Shown: positions 1 to 6,967, counted from the stretch's first letter. The stretch: DNA of 9,494 nucleotides from Chthonomonadaceae bacterium (GCA_014377395.1 JACMPS010000332.1:1-9494), one strand, 5' to 3'. Made by a program: numbers and translations. The notes: generated from the sequence alone by a model not told the origin.

Positions 1-102
1 AAGACGGGTTCTGATGAGGATGTGCGCGATTATCTCCACAATGTGCTGGCACTGGTCACGCGCATCGAGCAGGAAATGATCGCTGAACCTGAAAAATGCT
101 GA
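1..102 (+). CDS. 3' end of an unidentified protein gene (partial)
   Basis: The first frame is open from the window edge to a TGA at 100-102 and encodes 33 residues ending in ...AEPEKC. The peptide is acidic and amphipathic (DEDVRDYLHNVLALV then TRIEQEM), as expected for a C-terminal helix. The second frame gives a Met/Trp/Cys-rich sequence that does not look like protein, and the third stops at once. No family motif is present, so the product cannot be named. Two candidate terminators lie 160-250 bp downstream on the same strand. Confidence 0.6.
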   Translation, partial: KTGSDEDVRDYLHNVLALVTRIEQEMIAEPEKC

Positions 103-263
103 TAACTGATACTTCAGTGTCAATGAAATGTTAAACAGGTGATTTATTTTTGATGATAAGGAAGGAATTTCATTCGGAAACCCCGTAATAGTCTGTGATG
201 ATTCCTTCTGTCGGGTTACATGACATCCTGTTTTTCGGGGGTCGCCCGTCCTTTCTCCTCGGT

Positions 264-300
264 TTTCGCCTCCGGTGGGTGCGAAATCTGTTTTTGCTTT
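264..300 (+). terminator. Possible rho-independent terminator, first of two
   Basis: TTTCGC (264-269) pairs with GCGAAA (281-286), with an additional TCC/GGG pairing inside, and is followed by a T-rich run (TCTGTTTTTGCTTT, 287-300). The orientation suits transcripts from the gene ending at 102. The stem is short, so this is only a candidate. Confidence 0.4.
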
Positions 301-351
301 GCCCGTGTCACTCTTCACTGCATCAGGAGAGGAGACACGGGCTTTTCTTTT
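301..351 (+). terminator. Rho-independent terminator, second of two
   Basis: GCCCGTGTC (301-309) is perfectly complementary to GACACGGGC (334-342). CTCT/AGAG pairing inside the loop (311-314 with 328-331) lengthens the hairpin. It is followed by TTTTCTTTT (343-351). The T-run lies only on the + side, so it ends + strand transcription from the upstream gene or from an unseen RNA in 103-300. Confidence 0.6.
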
Positions 352-359
352 CAGGGGAA

Positions 360-486
360 AGGGTTAAGTATCGAGTGTTGCGATGAAGCCCCCGCTCTAA
401 TCCTACTCACCCTCCTTAAAATTCGGGAGAGAGGAGCCGATGCAAATGCTCTTGCCTCCTTGACCTCCTTCTCAACACTTAACACT
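360..486 (+). repeat. MITE-like intergenic repeat, copy 1
   Basis: The core (about 405-452) contains AAAATTCGGGAGAGAGGAGC, which aligns with copies near 2051 and 9371. The left edge (GGGTTAAGTATCGAG, 361-375) and the right edge (CTCAACACTTAACACT, 471-486) are imperfect inverted repeats of each other. The right edge, inverted, matches the left edge of copy 3 at 15 of 16 positions. No ORF lies inside. The rest of the 103-528 spacer shows only the terminators above and the tatD promoter. Confidence 0.6.
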
Positions 487-491
487 TGACT

Positions 492-522
492 ATGACACTT
501 TCTCTTGAATTTCGGCTATAAT
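492..522 (+). promoter_or_regulatory. Probable promoter of tatD, giving a leaderless mRNA
   Basis: A perfect -10 hexamer TATAAT lies at 517-522. A plausible -35, ATGACA, lies at 492-497 with a 19-bp spacer, somewhat long. Transcription would start about 7 nt after the -10, which falls on or next to the ATG at 529. No Shine-Dalgarno sequence precedes that ATG. TTGACT at 486-491 is a better -35 match but 25 bp away, so it is unlikely to pair with this -10. Confidence 0.55.
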
Positions 523-528
523 GAGTCT

Positions 529-1311
529 ATGTTGATAGATACACATTGCCACTTCAATCACGAAAAACTCAGCGATATTGACGCCTGTCTCAGACGTGCT
601 TTGGAGGCAGGTGTCGAACGGGCGATAGTCGTTGGGTATGATCTTGAGAGTAGCCGTAGGGCGGTGAAACTGACCCAGGATCATCCGGGTGTTCTTTATG
701 CAGTAGTCGGCGTTCACCCACATGATGCGAAAACTTGGAATGGAGAAATCGAGAGCGAATTACGTTCGCTCAGTGACAATCCGGCGGTAGTAGCGATTGG
801 GGAGACCGGGCTTGATTTTCATCATGACTTTCCCCCGCGTGACGCACAGGAAATCGCCTTTCGCGCACAGATGAAACTTGCACAAGAGGTTGAGTTGCCT
901 GTCGTGATTCATTGTCGTGAAGCCTACCCGGAAACCCTTTTAATTTTAGAGGAAGAAGGCGTGAGACAAACGGGAGGGGTGATGCACTGCTGGGCAGGGA
1001 CGCCCGAACAGGCAAAGGCAACGGTGGATTTGGGAATGTACCTCGGCTTCGGGGGAACGCTCACTTTTAAGAACGCGGAGGATATACGAGACGCCGCAAG
1101 GCAAATTCCGCCTGAATTTATTTTGCTGGAAACCGATGCCCCCTATCTCGCTCCCATGCCTTACCGGGGAAAGCGCAACGAACCCGCTTACACGCGATTG
1201 ATAGCGGAAAAAATAGCGGAAGTACGCGGTCTACCTCTTGAGGAAATCGAGAGCCTGACTACTCAGAACGCTCTCCGATTGTTTTCCCGATTAGCGGCAA
1301 CAGTCGTGTAA
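529..1311 (+). CDS. tatD: TatD-family metal-dependent DNase
   Basis: 260-residue TatD/YcfH/YjjV-family hydrolase, a TIM-barrel metalloenzyme active on DNA ends and often annotated as a 3'-5' exonuclease or D-aminoacyl-tRNA deacylase-like protein. The metal-site residues are all in place: H6 and H8 in DTHCH, E92 in GETGLD, H128 in VIHCR, H153 in MHCW, and D203 in LETDAP. The length is normal for the family (about 255-265). ATG 529 gives the canonical MLIDTHCHFN start; a TTG at 505 would add eight residues not seen in the family and lies upstream of the -10. There is no ribosome binding site, so translation is probably leaderless. The gene is monocistronic, and its last 53 bp overlap the converging HAD gene. 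Confidence 0.93.
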   Translation: MLIDTHCHFNHEKLSDIDACLRRALEAGVERAIVVGYDLESSRRAVKLTQDHPGVLYAVVGVHPHDAKTWNGEIESELRSLSDNPAVVAIGETGLDFHHDFPPRDAQEIAFRAQMKLAQEVELPVVIHCREAYPETLLILEEEGVRQTGGVMHCWAGTPEQAKATVDLGMYLGFGGTLTFKNAEDIRDAARQIPPEFILLETDAPYLAPMPYRGKRNEPAYTRLIAEKIAEVRGLPLEEIESLTTQNALRLFSRLAATVV

Positions 1312-1933
1312 AGTTCGGTTCCACTGAAACCACATGAGGAAGATCACGAACCTCGTGAGATGCAAGACTACTGGTGATCACTGCCGCTTTCATTCCTGCG
1401 CGACGTGCCGCTTCTACCCCGGCGGGTGCATCTTCGAAAACAAGACAGAGTTCGGGCGCGACTTGCAACAGACTTGCACATTTCAGAAAAATATCGGGAG
1501 AGGGCTTTCCCACCGGCACGATATGATTGCCGACAATCGCATCGAAAGCGTTCTCTAATCCTAACCCGATAAGAATGAATTCGATGTTTTTTTCGTTTGC
1601 CGCCGTGCCAAGCGCGAGTTTGATCCCGGCGGATTTCGCCTTTTCGAGAAACTCATCCAAGCCCTCTATCGAAGCGAGAACCGGGGTGTACAATTCCCGA
1701 TAATGTGCCTCTTTTCGCTCTCCCGCCTCTAATACTTCCTCGTCGCTCATGTCGGGAGAAACGTACTGCCGCAGGATTTCGCCATTGATTTTCCCTGCGG
1801 TGTCCCGCATAAATTCATCGGGCTGAATGTGAAGACCGTACCCGGAAAGCAACTCCACCCAGGCATGGGTATGGTAAACCATGTTATCTACCAGAGTTCC
1901 GTCCATATCGAAAATGTAAGCGGCGTAGTGCAT
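1259..1933 (-). CDS. HAD-superfamily hydrolase, beta-phosphoglucomutase/phosphatase-like
   Basis: 224-residue cytoplasmic HAD subfamily IA protein, resembling beta-phosphoglucomutase and sugar-phosphate phosphatases. All four HAD motifs are visible. Motif I is FDMDGTLVDN, with nucleophile D9 and acid/base D11. Motif II is T110 in LALGTAAN. Motif III is K143 in GKPSPDIFL. Motif IV is E167/D168 in FEDAPAGVEAA. Residues 17-90 form the helical cap. The intact D-x-D pair is compatible with either phosphatase or mutase activity, so the substrate is not assigned. ATG 1933 starts just before motif I, as usual; a GTG at 1999 would add 22 unconserved residues. Only a weak purine-rich tract precedes the ATG. 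The 3' end runs 53 bp into the end of tatD on the opposite strand. Confidence 0.9.
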   Translation of the reverse strand: MHYAAYIFDMDGTLVDNMVYHTHAWVELLSGYGLHIQPDEFMRDTAGKINGEILRQYVSPDMSDEEVLEAGERKEAHYRELYTPVLASIEGLDEFLEKAKSAGIKLALGTAANEKNIEFILIGLGLENAFDAIVGNHIVPVGKPSPDIFLKCASLLQVAPELCLVFEDAPAGVEAARRAGMKAAVITSSLASHEVRDLPHVVSVEPNFTRLLPLIGKTIGERSE

Positions 1934-2010
1934 AAAAATCTTTGTCTTTCTGTGTGTCCCTTGACTTACGTTACGCACTCCCGACTTTGTTGGAGGCACG
2001 AAAGAAGGTA

Positions 2011-2085
2011 TTGAGGGTTAAGGTGAGGTAAACTCGCCCCCAGCCCCTCCCCCAAAATCCGGGAGAGGGGAGCCAATACAAATGC
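2011..2085 (+). repeat. MITE-like intergenic repeat, copy 2 (right end missing)
   Basis: The core AAAATCCGGGAGAGGGGA (2054-2071) is identical to that of copy 3, and AGCCAATACAAATG after it matches AGCCGATGCAAATG of copy 1. The left edge TTGAGGGTTAAGGTGAG (2011-2027) resembles the inverted right edge of copy 3. No matching right edge is seen; instead the sequence runs into a pyrimidine-rich stretch with TTGCGTCTTTGCGTGAGG (2116-2133). The copy sits in the 386-bp spacer between the divergent HAD and PhyH genes. Confidence 0.55.
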
Positions 2086-2257
2086 CCGTTTCTTCTCTGC
2101 TCTTCTCTCTTTTCGTTGCGTCTTTGCGTGAGGCTTCTTTACTCTCCTCGTATTTGATTTCCTCTGTGTCTCTCACGAAGTGGGTGGTAAATTATATTCC
2201 TTTGCGTAAGGTGAGTTCCTTAAATCCAATTTCGGCTTAATCCGGCAAAAAGAGTGC

Positions 2258-2263
2258 TAAAAT
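2258..2263 (+). promoter_or_regulatory. Possible -10 element for the PhyH-family gene
   Basis: TAAAAT (2258-2263) matches the -10 consensus at five of six positions and lies about 60 bp before the ATG at 2320. No good -35 is found at 16-18 bp, so this is tentative. The resulting leader would contain a 20-codon ORF (2274-2336) overlapping the main start. Confidence 0.3.
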
Positions 2264-2319
2264 TGAGGGAGCGATGCCGTTTGTGCAAAGCCAATTTTCC
2301 ATAAAGGAAACCCTGACAG

Positions 2320-3198
2320 ATGCCCCTGAGCGATGAACAGAAGGCGTTATTGCCTTCGGACGATGACGTGAGACACTACCGGGAACACGGCTGGTACCAC
2401 TCGAAAACGCTTTTTTCAATGAGCGAAATGGACGCCTTCTCCGATGCAAGCGAGTATTACTACAATCTCGTCCTTGATGAGCCTACTGAAATTCTAGAGC
2501 GTGTCCCCGCCCTTGAACGGTTCCGCCCCACCGGACAGTACAAAGGGCTTCGCAAAAACGATTACTCCTCTATGTTCAGCAAGGGCTTGAGAGAACTCGT
2601 TACGCACCCATTGATCGGAGCGATTGCGGCAAAACTAAACGGCTCCTCTGAAATCCGGCTCTGGCATGACCAACTACTTTACAAGCCCACACAAGACCCG
2701 GAACGCCCCGCCAATGTTGGATGGCACACGGATCGCGGCTACTGGAAAACCTGCTCTTCCGCCAATATGTTGACTGCCTGGATTCCCTTCACCGATTGTG
2801 ACAGCGTCATGGGAACGATCACGATGATTGATAAAAGTCATACGTGGCCCGACAACACCGAAACACTCGATTTTTTCAGCAATGATCTAAGCGGACTGGA
2901 GGCAAAGTTCGATTCGGGAGGAAGAGAGATCGTTAAAATTCCAATGAATTTAGAACGGGGACAGGTCAGTTTTCATCATTGCCTCACCATTCACGGAAGC
3001 GGTCCCAACTTCAATCCCGACCCGCGCCGTTCAATTGCCGTTCATCTACAGGACGAAACGAATCACTGGGTGGAGGCTTATCGGGCAAGCGGACAACTCG
3101 CAAAGCACGACAATGACTTGATGTGTCGCTCGGTGAATGGCGTTCCCGACTACAAAGACCCGACGTTTTGCCCTGCGCTTTATCGGGAAGAGGTGTAG
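2320..3198 (+). CDS. Phytanoyl-CoA dioxygenase (PhyH) family protein
   Basis: 292-residue Fe(II)/2-oxoglutarate-dependent oxygenase of the PhyH family; such enzymes hydroxylate small substrates in the cytoplasm. The facial triad is visible: H136 and D138 in GWHTDRGYW, and H225 in the IHGSGPN motif. R236/R237 (DPRRS) follows at the position that binds the 2-oxoglutarate carboxylate. W/Y-rich segments around 141-155 are typical of the family. The start is well fixed: a TGA in frame lies at 2314-2316, just before ATG 2320, and AAGGAA lies about 10 nt upstream. The protein ends 15 bp from the stop of the converging TPR gene. The substrate cannot be read from the sequence, and no neighbour suggests a biosynthetic pathway. 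Confidence 0.88.
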   Translation: MPLSDEQKALLPSDDDVRHYREHGWYHSKTLFSMSEMDAFSDASEYYYNLVLDEPTEILERVPALERFRPTGQYKGLRKNDYSSMFSKGLRELVTHPLIGAIAAKLNGSSEIRLWHDQLLYKPTQDPERPANVGWHTDRGYWKTCSSANMLTAWIPFTDCDSVMGTITMIDKSHTWPDNTETLDFFSNDLSGLEAKFDSGGREIVKIPMNLERGQVSFHHCLTIHGSGPNFNPDPRRSIAVHLQDETNHWVEAYRASGQLAKHDNDLMCRSVNGVPDYKDPTFCPALYREEV

Positions 3199-3213
3199 GA
3201 GGGTTTGCTCGGT

Positions 3214-4248
3214 CTAACCTGAATTTCGTTTTTTTGCGGTGAGCATTGCGTCCGTCATACAGACAATGTAAGTGGTGAGGGCAAACACAATCACGATCAC
3301 GGAATTACCGCTAAAAGGATTGGTGGCGGCGTGTTTTGCGGAGTTGGCAACAACTTTGGCGGCATGACCGAGTGCGGCGGATTTGGCGGGGGTGGAAGGA
3401 ATAAAGGCTCGGAGCAGATACGCAAATAGCCCCGTCATCGCCAGAAAAAAAGCACCCTTTACCGTGTCGCCATTATAGAATTGTCCTGCACCGGGAATCA
3501 AGGCGGAAAGAAGCGTGGCAACAAACGGGTTTCGGGGAACGGCTTCGGGGTCGTAACTCTCGAAGTTTTGTTGTTGCGTGATGAGTTCGCCGTATTTCCG
3601 CTCGGCGGAAACTCGTTTGGCGTCCGCTTCCACCGCACGCTGATACGCCGCCATTGCCTCATCCACACGCCCTACCCCCTGCAAAATGTCACCGAGCAGT
3701 TCTAAGGCGGCAGGGTCTTTCGGCGTAAGAGAGAGAGCCGTGCGACACTTTTCTTCGGCTTCCCTGTAGTCGTTGCGCTTTCGGGCGATGTTGGCATCAC
3801 GCAGAAGCGGTTCCGCCGCGATCTTTTCCTGCAAGCTCGACGCCCGAAACTCAGGAAAGTCTTTCGAGGCAGAGACAATTGCAACTCTCTGCACCTCGGC
3901 TTTCTTTTCCCGCAATTGACGCGCCAACTGCATCATTTCCGCTTCGACACTCGCGGATTTCGCCTTGCCCTTGAGTACAGGCGAAGCGGATTTTGGGAGC
4001 GAAGGCAAATTCGGTAAAGAATTGGAAGTCAGACCGGAAGAAGGATCGGAAAGCGGTAGCAGTTCGGAGTCGTAGGTGCGCGAGGAAGCACCAAGCAGAC
4101 GTTGGACTTCCATTGGAGTCATGCCACGAGCGATCAACTCTCCTTCCCACTTGCGCCTGTTCTCCGTATCCTGAAGCAGAGTGTCGGCGTCGGAGTGGGT
4201 GAGAGCATCAGAAAGAGGTTCAGACTGAGTGGGTTCCGCTTCCTTCAC
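3214..4248 (-). CDS. TPR-repeat protein with C-terminal membrane segments
   Basis: 344-residue protein of unknown function. Residues 1-100 are polar and Ser/Pro-rich, and 101-125 is a charged helix that may be a coiled coil. Residues 146-215 hold about two tetratricopeptide repeats (AEEKCRTALSLTPKDPAALE, then DEAMAAYQRAVEAD). Residues 240-284 contain the loop IPGAGQFYNGDTVKG followed by a hydrophobic span, and a second span is at 315-333. The IPGxGQxYNGxxxKG pattern occurs in small membrane proteins with paired helices (TM2/DUF5683-like), so this is probably an inner-membrane protein with a soluble TPR part. The GTG start at 4248 lies 9 bp after the rsfS stop, with AGGAG (4262-4266) formed by the last rsfS codons; ATG at codon 43 is an alternative. 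It is the last gene of the cluster. Confidence 0.75.
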   Translation of the reverse strand: MKEAEPTQSEPLSDALTHSDADTLLQDTENRRKWEGELIARGMTPMEVQRLLGASSRTYDSELLPLSDPSSGLTSNSLPNLPSLPKSASPVLKGKAKSASVEAEMMQLARQLREKKAEVQRVAIVSASKDFPEFRASSLQEKIAAEPLLRDANIARKRNDYREAEEKCRTALSLTPKDPAALELLGDILQGVGRVDEAMAAYQRAVEADAKRVSAERKYGELITQQQNFESYDPEAVPRNPFVATLLSALIPGAGQFYNGDTVKGAFFLAMTGLFAYLLRAFIPSTPAKSAALGHAAKVVANSAKHAATNPFSGNSVIVIVFALTTYIVCMTDAMLTAKKRNSG

Positions 4249-4257
4249 CGTGTGGGG

Positions 4258-4788
4258 CTACTCCTCATCATCGTCTTCCTCATCCTCCAGATCATCGTCG
4301 TCATTGTCCTCATCAGCAACGAGGTCGAAATCACGCAAACCTCGTGAGGGCGCGTCGGCAGGAGCCAATTTAAGGGGAAGTTGGGGAGCATCTTTCCACA
4401 GTTCTTCGAGTTTGTAAAACTGTCGTTGCTCTTCCGCCATCACATGAACGACAACATCGCCGTAATCCATGAGAACCCAGGTTCCCTCACGGTAGCCTTC
4501 CACTCGCAGTTTGCGGATTCCCTCATCACGCAATCGGTCTTCAATTCGATCTGCAATCGCACGAATCTGAACACCGGAGTTTCCAGTACACAACAGAAAA
4601 AAGTCTGTGACAATTGTAAGTTCGCGCAGGTCAAGGGCGATCAAATTTGTGGCACGCACGGCATCGGCGGCTTCCGCCATCAACTGAAGTTTTTCCTCCG
4701 AATCGAACTCTTCAAGAGGTGCGTTTTCTTCATCTTCCTCTCTCTCCAACTCTTCGGTATTTTCCAGCAATTCAAGTTCTCTACTCAT
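4258..4788 (-). CDS. rsfS: Ribosomal silencing factor RsfS with acidic extensions
   Basis: RsfS (Iojap/DUF143 family) binds ribosomal protein uL14 and blocks joining of the 30S and 50S subunits during starvation. Counting from ATG 4788 (176 residues), the family core is about 35-139. It contains the conserved ALDLRELTIVTDFFLLCTGNS-like block near 51-71 and WVLMDYGDVVVHVMAEE followed by FYKLEELW near 104-131. The core is flanked by an acidic N-terminal part (residues 1-33) and a tail in which 16 of the last 18 residues are Asp or Glu, unusual for a family of normally about 110-130 residues. ATG 4788 has GAGAG 5 nt upstream. An in-frame ATG at 4872, 5 nt after the nadD stop, would add 28 residues but has no ribosome binding site. 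The nadD-rsfS order is widely conserved in bacteria. Confidence 0.9.
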   Translation of the reverse strand: MSRELELLENTEELEREEDEENAPLEEFDSEEKLQLMAEAADAVRATNLIALDLRELTIVTDFFLLCTGNSGVQIRAIADRIEDRLRDEGIRKLRVEGYREGTWVLMDYGDVVVHVMAEEQRQFYKLEELWKDAPQLPLKLAPADAPSRGLRDFDLVADEDNDDDDLEDEEDDDEE

Positions 4789-4877
4789 AAAATCTCTCTT
4801 CTTTTCACCCAGGCTCTCTGCCTGTCTTTTGTCAACTCTCAGTGAGTGACGGGCTACCTCATTGTGAGTCATGTGGG

Positions 4878-5474
4878 TCAGCCGCGATACAATCCTGTTG
4901 TCTCAATATAATCTCGAACCGCTTCCGGGAGCAGAAAACGAGTGGCTTCTCCCGCCCGAAAACGTCGTCGCAAATCGGTCGAGGAGATTCCCAGTCCGGT
5001 TGTCTCCACAAGATGAATGCGTTTTCGGTAGTCGGCGGGAAGTCGTGTTTCCAGCAAACCACTCTCAAATCCGGGACGAGTTGCGGCGATGAACTGCGCC
5101 AGTTCGATGACTTCTTCGTGCCGTTTCCACGTCAGAATGTCCGCAACCGCATCAATCCCGGTGATGTAGAACAGTTGCACCTCCGGCAATTCACGCTTGA
5201 GTTGGTAAAGCGTCTCTACGGTATACGAAAGTCCGCCTCGTTCTATTTCCATTGCCGAACAAGAAAACTGCGGATGATTTTCCGTTGCAAGTCTCACCAT
5301 TTCAAGCCGATGAAGAGCAGGTGTCACCGGAACCCCGGTTTTGTGGGGCGGCTGTCCGTTCGGCACAAAGAGAACTTTATCAAGGGCAAAACGTTGTCGG
5401 GCTTCCTCCCCGATAAAAAGATGCCCGTAATGAATCGGGTCGAAAGTCCCGCCGACAATGCCCAGCCGGGTCAC
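4878..5474 (-). CDS. nadD: Nicotinate-nucleotide adenylyltransferase NadD
   Basis: 198-residue cytosolic enzyme that makes nicotinate adenine dinucleotide from nicotinate mononucleotide and ATP, the step before NAD synthetase. The nucleotidyltransferase signature GGTFDPIHYGHL is at 8-19, with the two His of the HxGH-type motif. The substrate-loop region PNGQPPHK is at 38-45. YITGIDAVADILTWKR is at 103-118, and ISSTDLRRRF at 163-172 is the C-terminal ATP-binding (S/T)SSTxIR-type motif. The protein ends with the usual LLPEAVRDYI...LY sequence. The start is GTG 5474, overlapping the PIG-L stop as GTGA, with GGAG 8 nt upstream inside the PIG-L gene. Translational coupling to the upstream gene is therefore likely. 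Confidence 0.95.
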   Translation of the reverse strand: MTRLGIVGGTFDPIHYGHLFIGEEARQRFALDKVLFVPNGQPPHKTGVPVTPALHRLEMVRLATENHPQFSCSAMEIERGGLSYTVETLYQLKRELPEVQLFYITGIDAVADILTWKRHEEVIELAQFIAATRPGFESGLLETRLPADYRKRIHLVETTGLGISSTDLRRRFRAGEATRFLLPEAVRDYIETTGLYRG

Positions 5475-6967
5475 TGTCCTATCTCCAGAAGGCGTATTCC
5501 TGTGCGGTCTATCCCGACTCCCGCCACGCTGGTGTCTACGCTGAGGGAAAGCCTTGTCAGGTTTGTGTTTCCAAGAGGGTCGGTCAAGCGGGAAAGCGGG
5601 ATTGCCACCTCCAAAGTATGCCCTCCGGTTCTTGTTTTAACGTTGAGATTCGGGGTGACGCTTTTGCCTTCAACCGTGAAGCCCAGAGCCGATCCCGGTG
5701 AATTACCCTCTCTATCGAAAGGACGCAGAACAAAGTAAAAGCGACACCGTGAGGAAACATCGGTGCGTGTGTCCACCCGCAAATAAAGGTTCTTCTTGTC
5801 CCGGCAGGCATAGACGGTGCGAAGATCGGCTCCACCCTGCATCGAGCGAAACAGGTTGTCATTGATCGGGTCGAGAATCACCGGAGGAATCTCGTCCCAT
5901 TCGTCGGCGCGTCCATCAAGGTGAATTGCATCGCTGTCAACCATCGGAATTGTGGCAGGGCGCATCTTCCCGAAGATCTCATTTGAGGTAACGAAAGCAC
6001 TCAGAAACCGCTCCATTATCGCCGTTTGCGAGGGATAAAGGGCTATCGCGTTTGCTTTTCGCTCACTCTGTTTTGTGGTGAGGCTCAGGCTGTGCCAGTC
6101 CGTGTCCTGTCCGCGCATCGTGGAGGGTGGACTCAACGGATTGAACTTTCCCTTTGCGGAGGGGGCAGGAGGCCAGTCTCCACGATGCACAAGATAATAG
6201 CGCAACTCACAACGGCTTGCCCACGCCGCCGAAGCCGGATCGTCCTGAAGTTCCCTTAAGGCGAGTGTTACAAACGCACCTGACGCGGCATGGTCGGCAT
6301 GATCTTCGGTCGGGTGTGTGACCGTGATCATAGTAGGACGAAACTGCCGCAGGGCGTTCTTCACGTCCTCAACCACGCTTTTGCCACAGTAGACAGTGCC
6401 GGGACGAAAGCACTGCGCGTAGGGTGAAGCGGTAGCACCTGTGAACACCGAAGCAAAGGGAGTTTCCGGTGTCCAGTGCGAATTCCAAAGTGCAAGAAGT
6501 CCGCCATCAGGGTAGCCTAAGAAAAGGGTTCCTCCCTTTTCGACGCCCAGCGACTCCATTGCGTTCCGGCTTTCCTGCTGGCGTAATTCACCGAAATGCA
6601 CATAATCCGCTGCGGTCACCCGAAGTCTGCGCGTCTCTCGCTCCACTGCCGCCGGAAAGCCGTCTCCATTGGTAAAAATGACGGTGCGAACGGTTCCTCC
6701 TGCCTCCCGAACCGATTGAATAAGTCCTGCATTGCCCAGGGTCTCGTCATCGCAATGGGGCGCGAACACCATTAAGCGTGTTGCAGGAACGGGGCGAGGC
6801 AACAGGGGCAAGGGCGAAATGAGACGGGCGGCACGATCGAGCGAACGTTGCTGTGCGTAGTAGGTGGCTCCCGCCGTCCCTAAGTAGACACAGGAAAGTG
6901 CGGCTCCGAAAATGAGAGTGCGGAGGGTAAAGAGGGCAAGAGGGCGCAACTTCCAGAAAGAGGGCAA
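5471..6967 (-). CDS. Membrane-anchored PIG-L deacetylase with CBM9-like C-terminal domain
   Basis: Numbered from TTG 6967 (498 residues). A basic N-terminus and a hydrophobic helix at about 12-36 form a signal anchor, followed by a Pro-rich linker. A PIG-L/LmbE zinc-dependent N-acetylglucosamine-type deacetylase domain spans about 63-325. PHCDDE at 70-75 replaces the usual (A/P)HPDDE, with Cys for Pro; H71 and D74 are expected zinc ligands and D73 the base. HPTEDHADH at 218-226 supplies the remaining His residues. Residues 343-498 begin with LDGRADEWDEIP and contain Asp/Trp/Tyr-rich strands like CBM9/DOMON-like sugar- or heme-binding domains. An extracytoplasmic sugar deacetylase is the best guess. 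TTG 6967 has GGAG 6 nt upstream; another TTG at 6988 has no such site. The gene ends in a GTGA overlap with nadD. Confidence 0.82.
   Translation of the reverse strand: MPSFWKLRPLALFTLRTLIFGAALSCVYLGTAGATYYAQQRSLDRAARLISPLPLLPRPVPATRLMVFAPHCDDETLGNAGLIQSVREAGGTVRTVIFTNGDGFPAAVERETRRLRVTAADYVHFGELRQQESRNAMESLGVEKGGTLFLGYPDGGLLALWNSHWTPETPFASVFTGATASPYAQCFRPGTVYCGKSVVEDVKNALRQFRPTMITVTHPTEDHADHAASGAFVTLALRELQDDPASAAWASRCELRYYLVHRGDWPPAPSAKGKFNPLSPPSTMRGQDTDWHSLSLTTKQSERKANAIALYPSQTAIMERFLSAFVTSNEIFGKMRPATIPMVDSDAIHLDGRADEWDEIPPVILDPINDNLFRSMQGGADLRTVYACRDKKNLYLRVDTRTDVSSRCRFYFVLRPFDREGNSPGSALGFTVEGKSVTPNLNVKTRTGGHTLEVAIPLSRLTDPLGNTNLTRLSLSVDTSVAGVGIDRTGIRLLEIGQ

Noticed and set aside
9..17. CTGATGAG resembling a hammerhead ribozyme core (also on the minus strand near 4305-4313)
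   Set aside because: Neither place has the required GAAA core and closing stems, and both are inside reading frames.
195..489. Two overlapping + strand open frames in the spacer before tatD
   Set aside because: No ribosome binding site; they run across two terminator hairpins and repeat copy 1, and their composition is Cys/Phe/Ser-rich and unlike protein.
505..528. TTG 505 as the tatD start
   Set aside because: It lies upstream of the perfect -10, has no ribosome binding site, and adds residues before the conserved MLIDTHCH start.
3200..3236. Possible terminator after the PhyH gene (GGTT/AACC hairpin then TTTTTTT)
   Set aside because: The stem is only four to five pairs with a 10-nt loop, and the T-run is 8 nt away within the end of the TPR gene; too weak to call.
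4381..4845. 154-codon + strand open frame
   Set aside because: Opposite rsfS, with no recognisable domain; it is long only because of the acidic-codon bias of rsfS.
4842..5738. 298-codon + strand open frame
   Set aside because: It lies wholly opposite nadD and the 3' end of PIG-L, which have clear family motifs; its own translation is low-complexity and Ser/Arg/Cys-rich.
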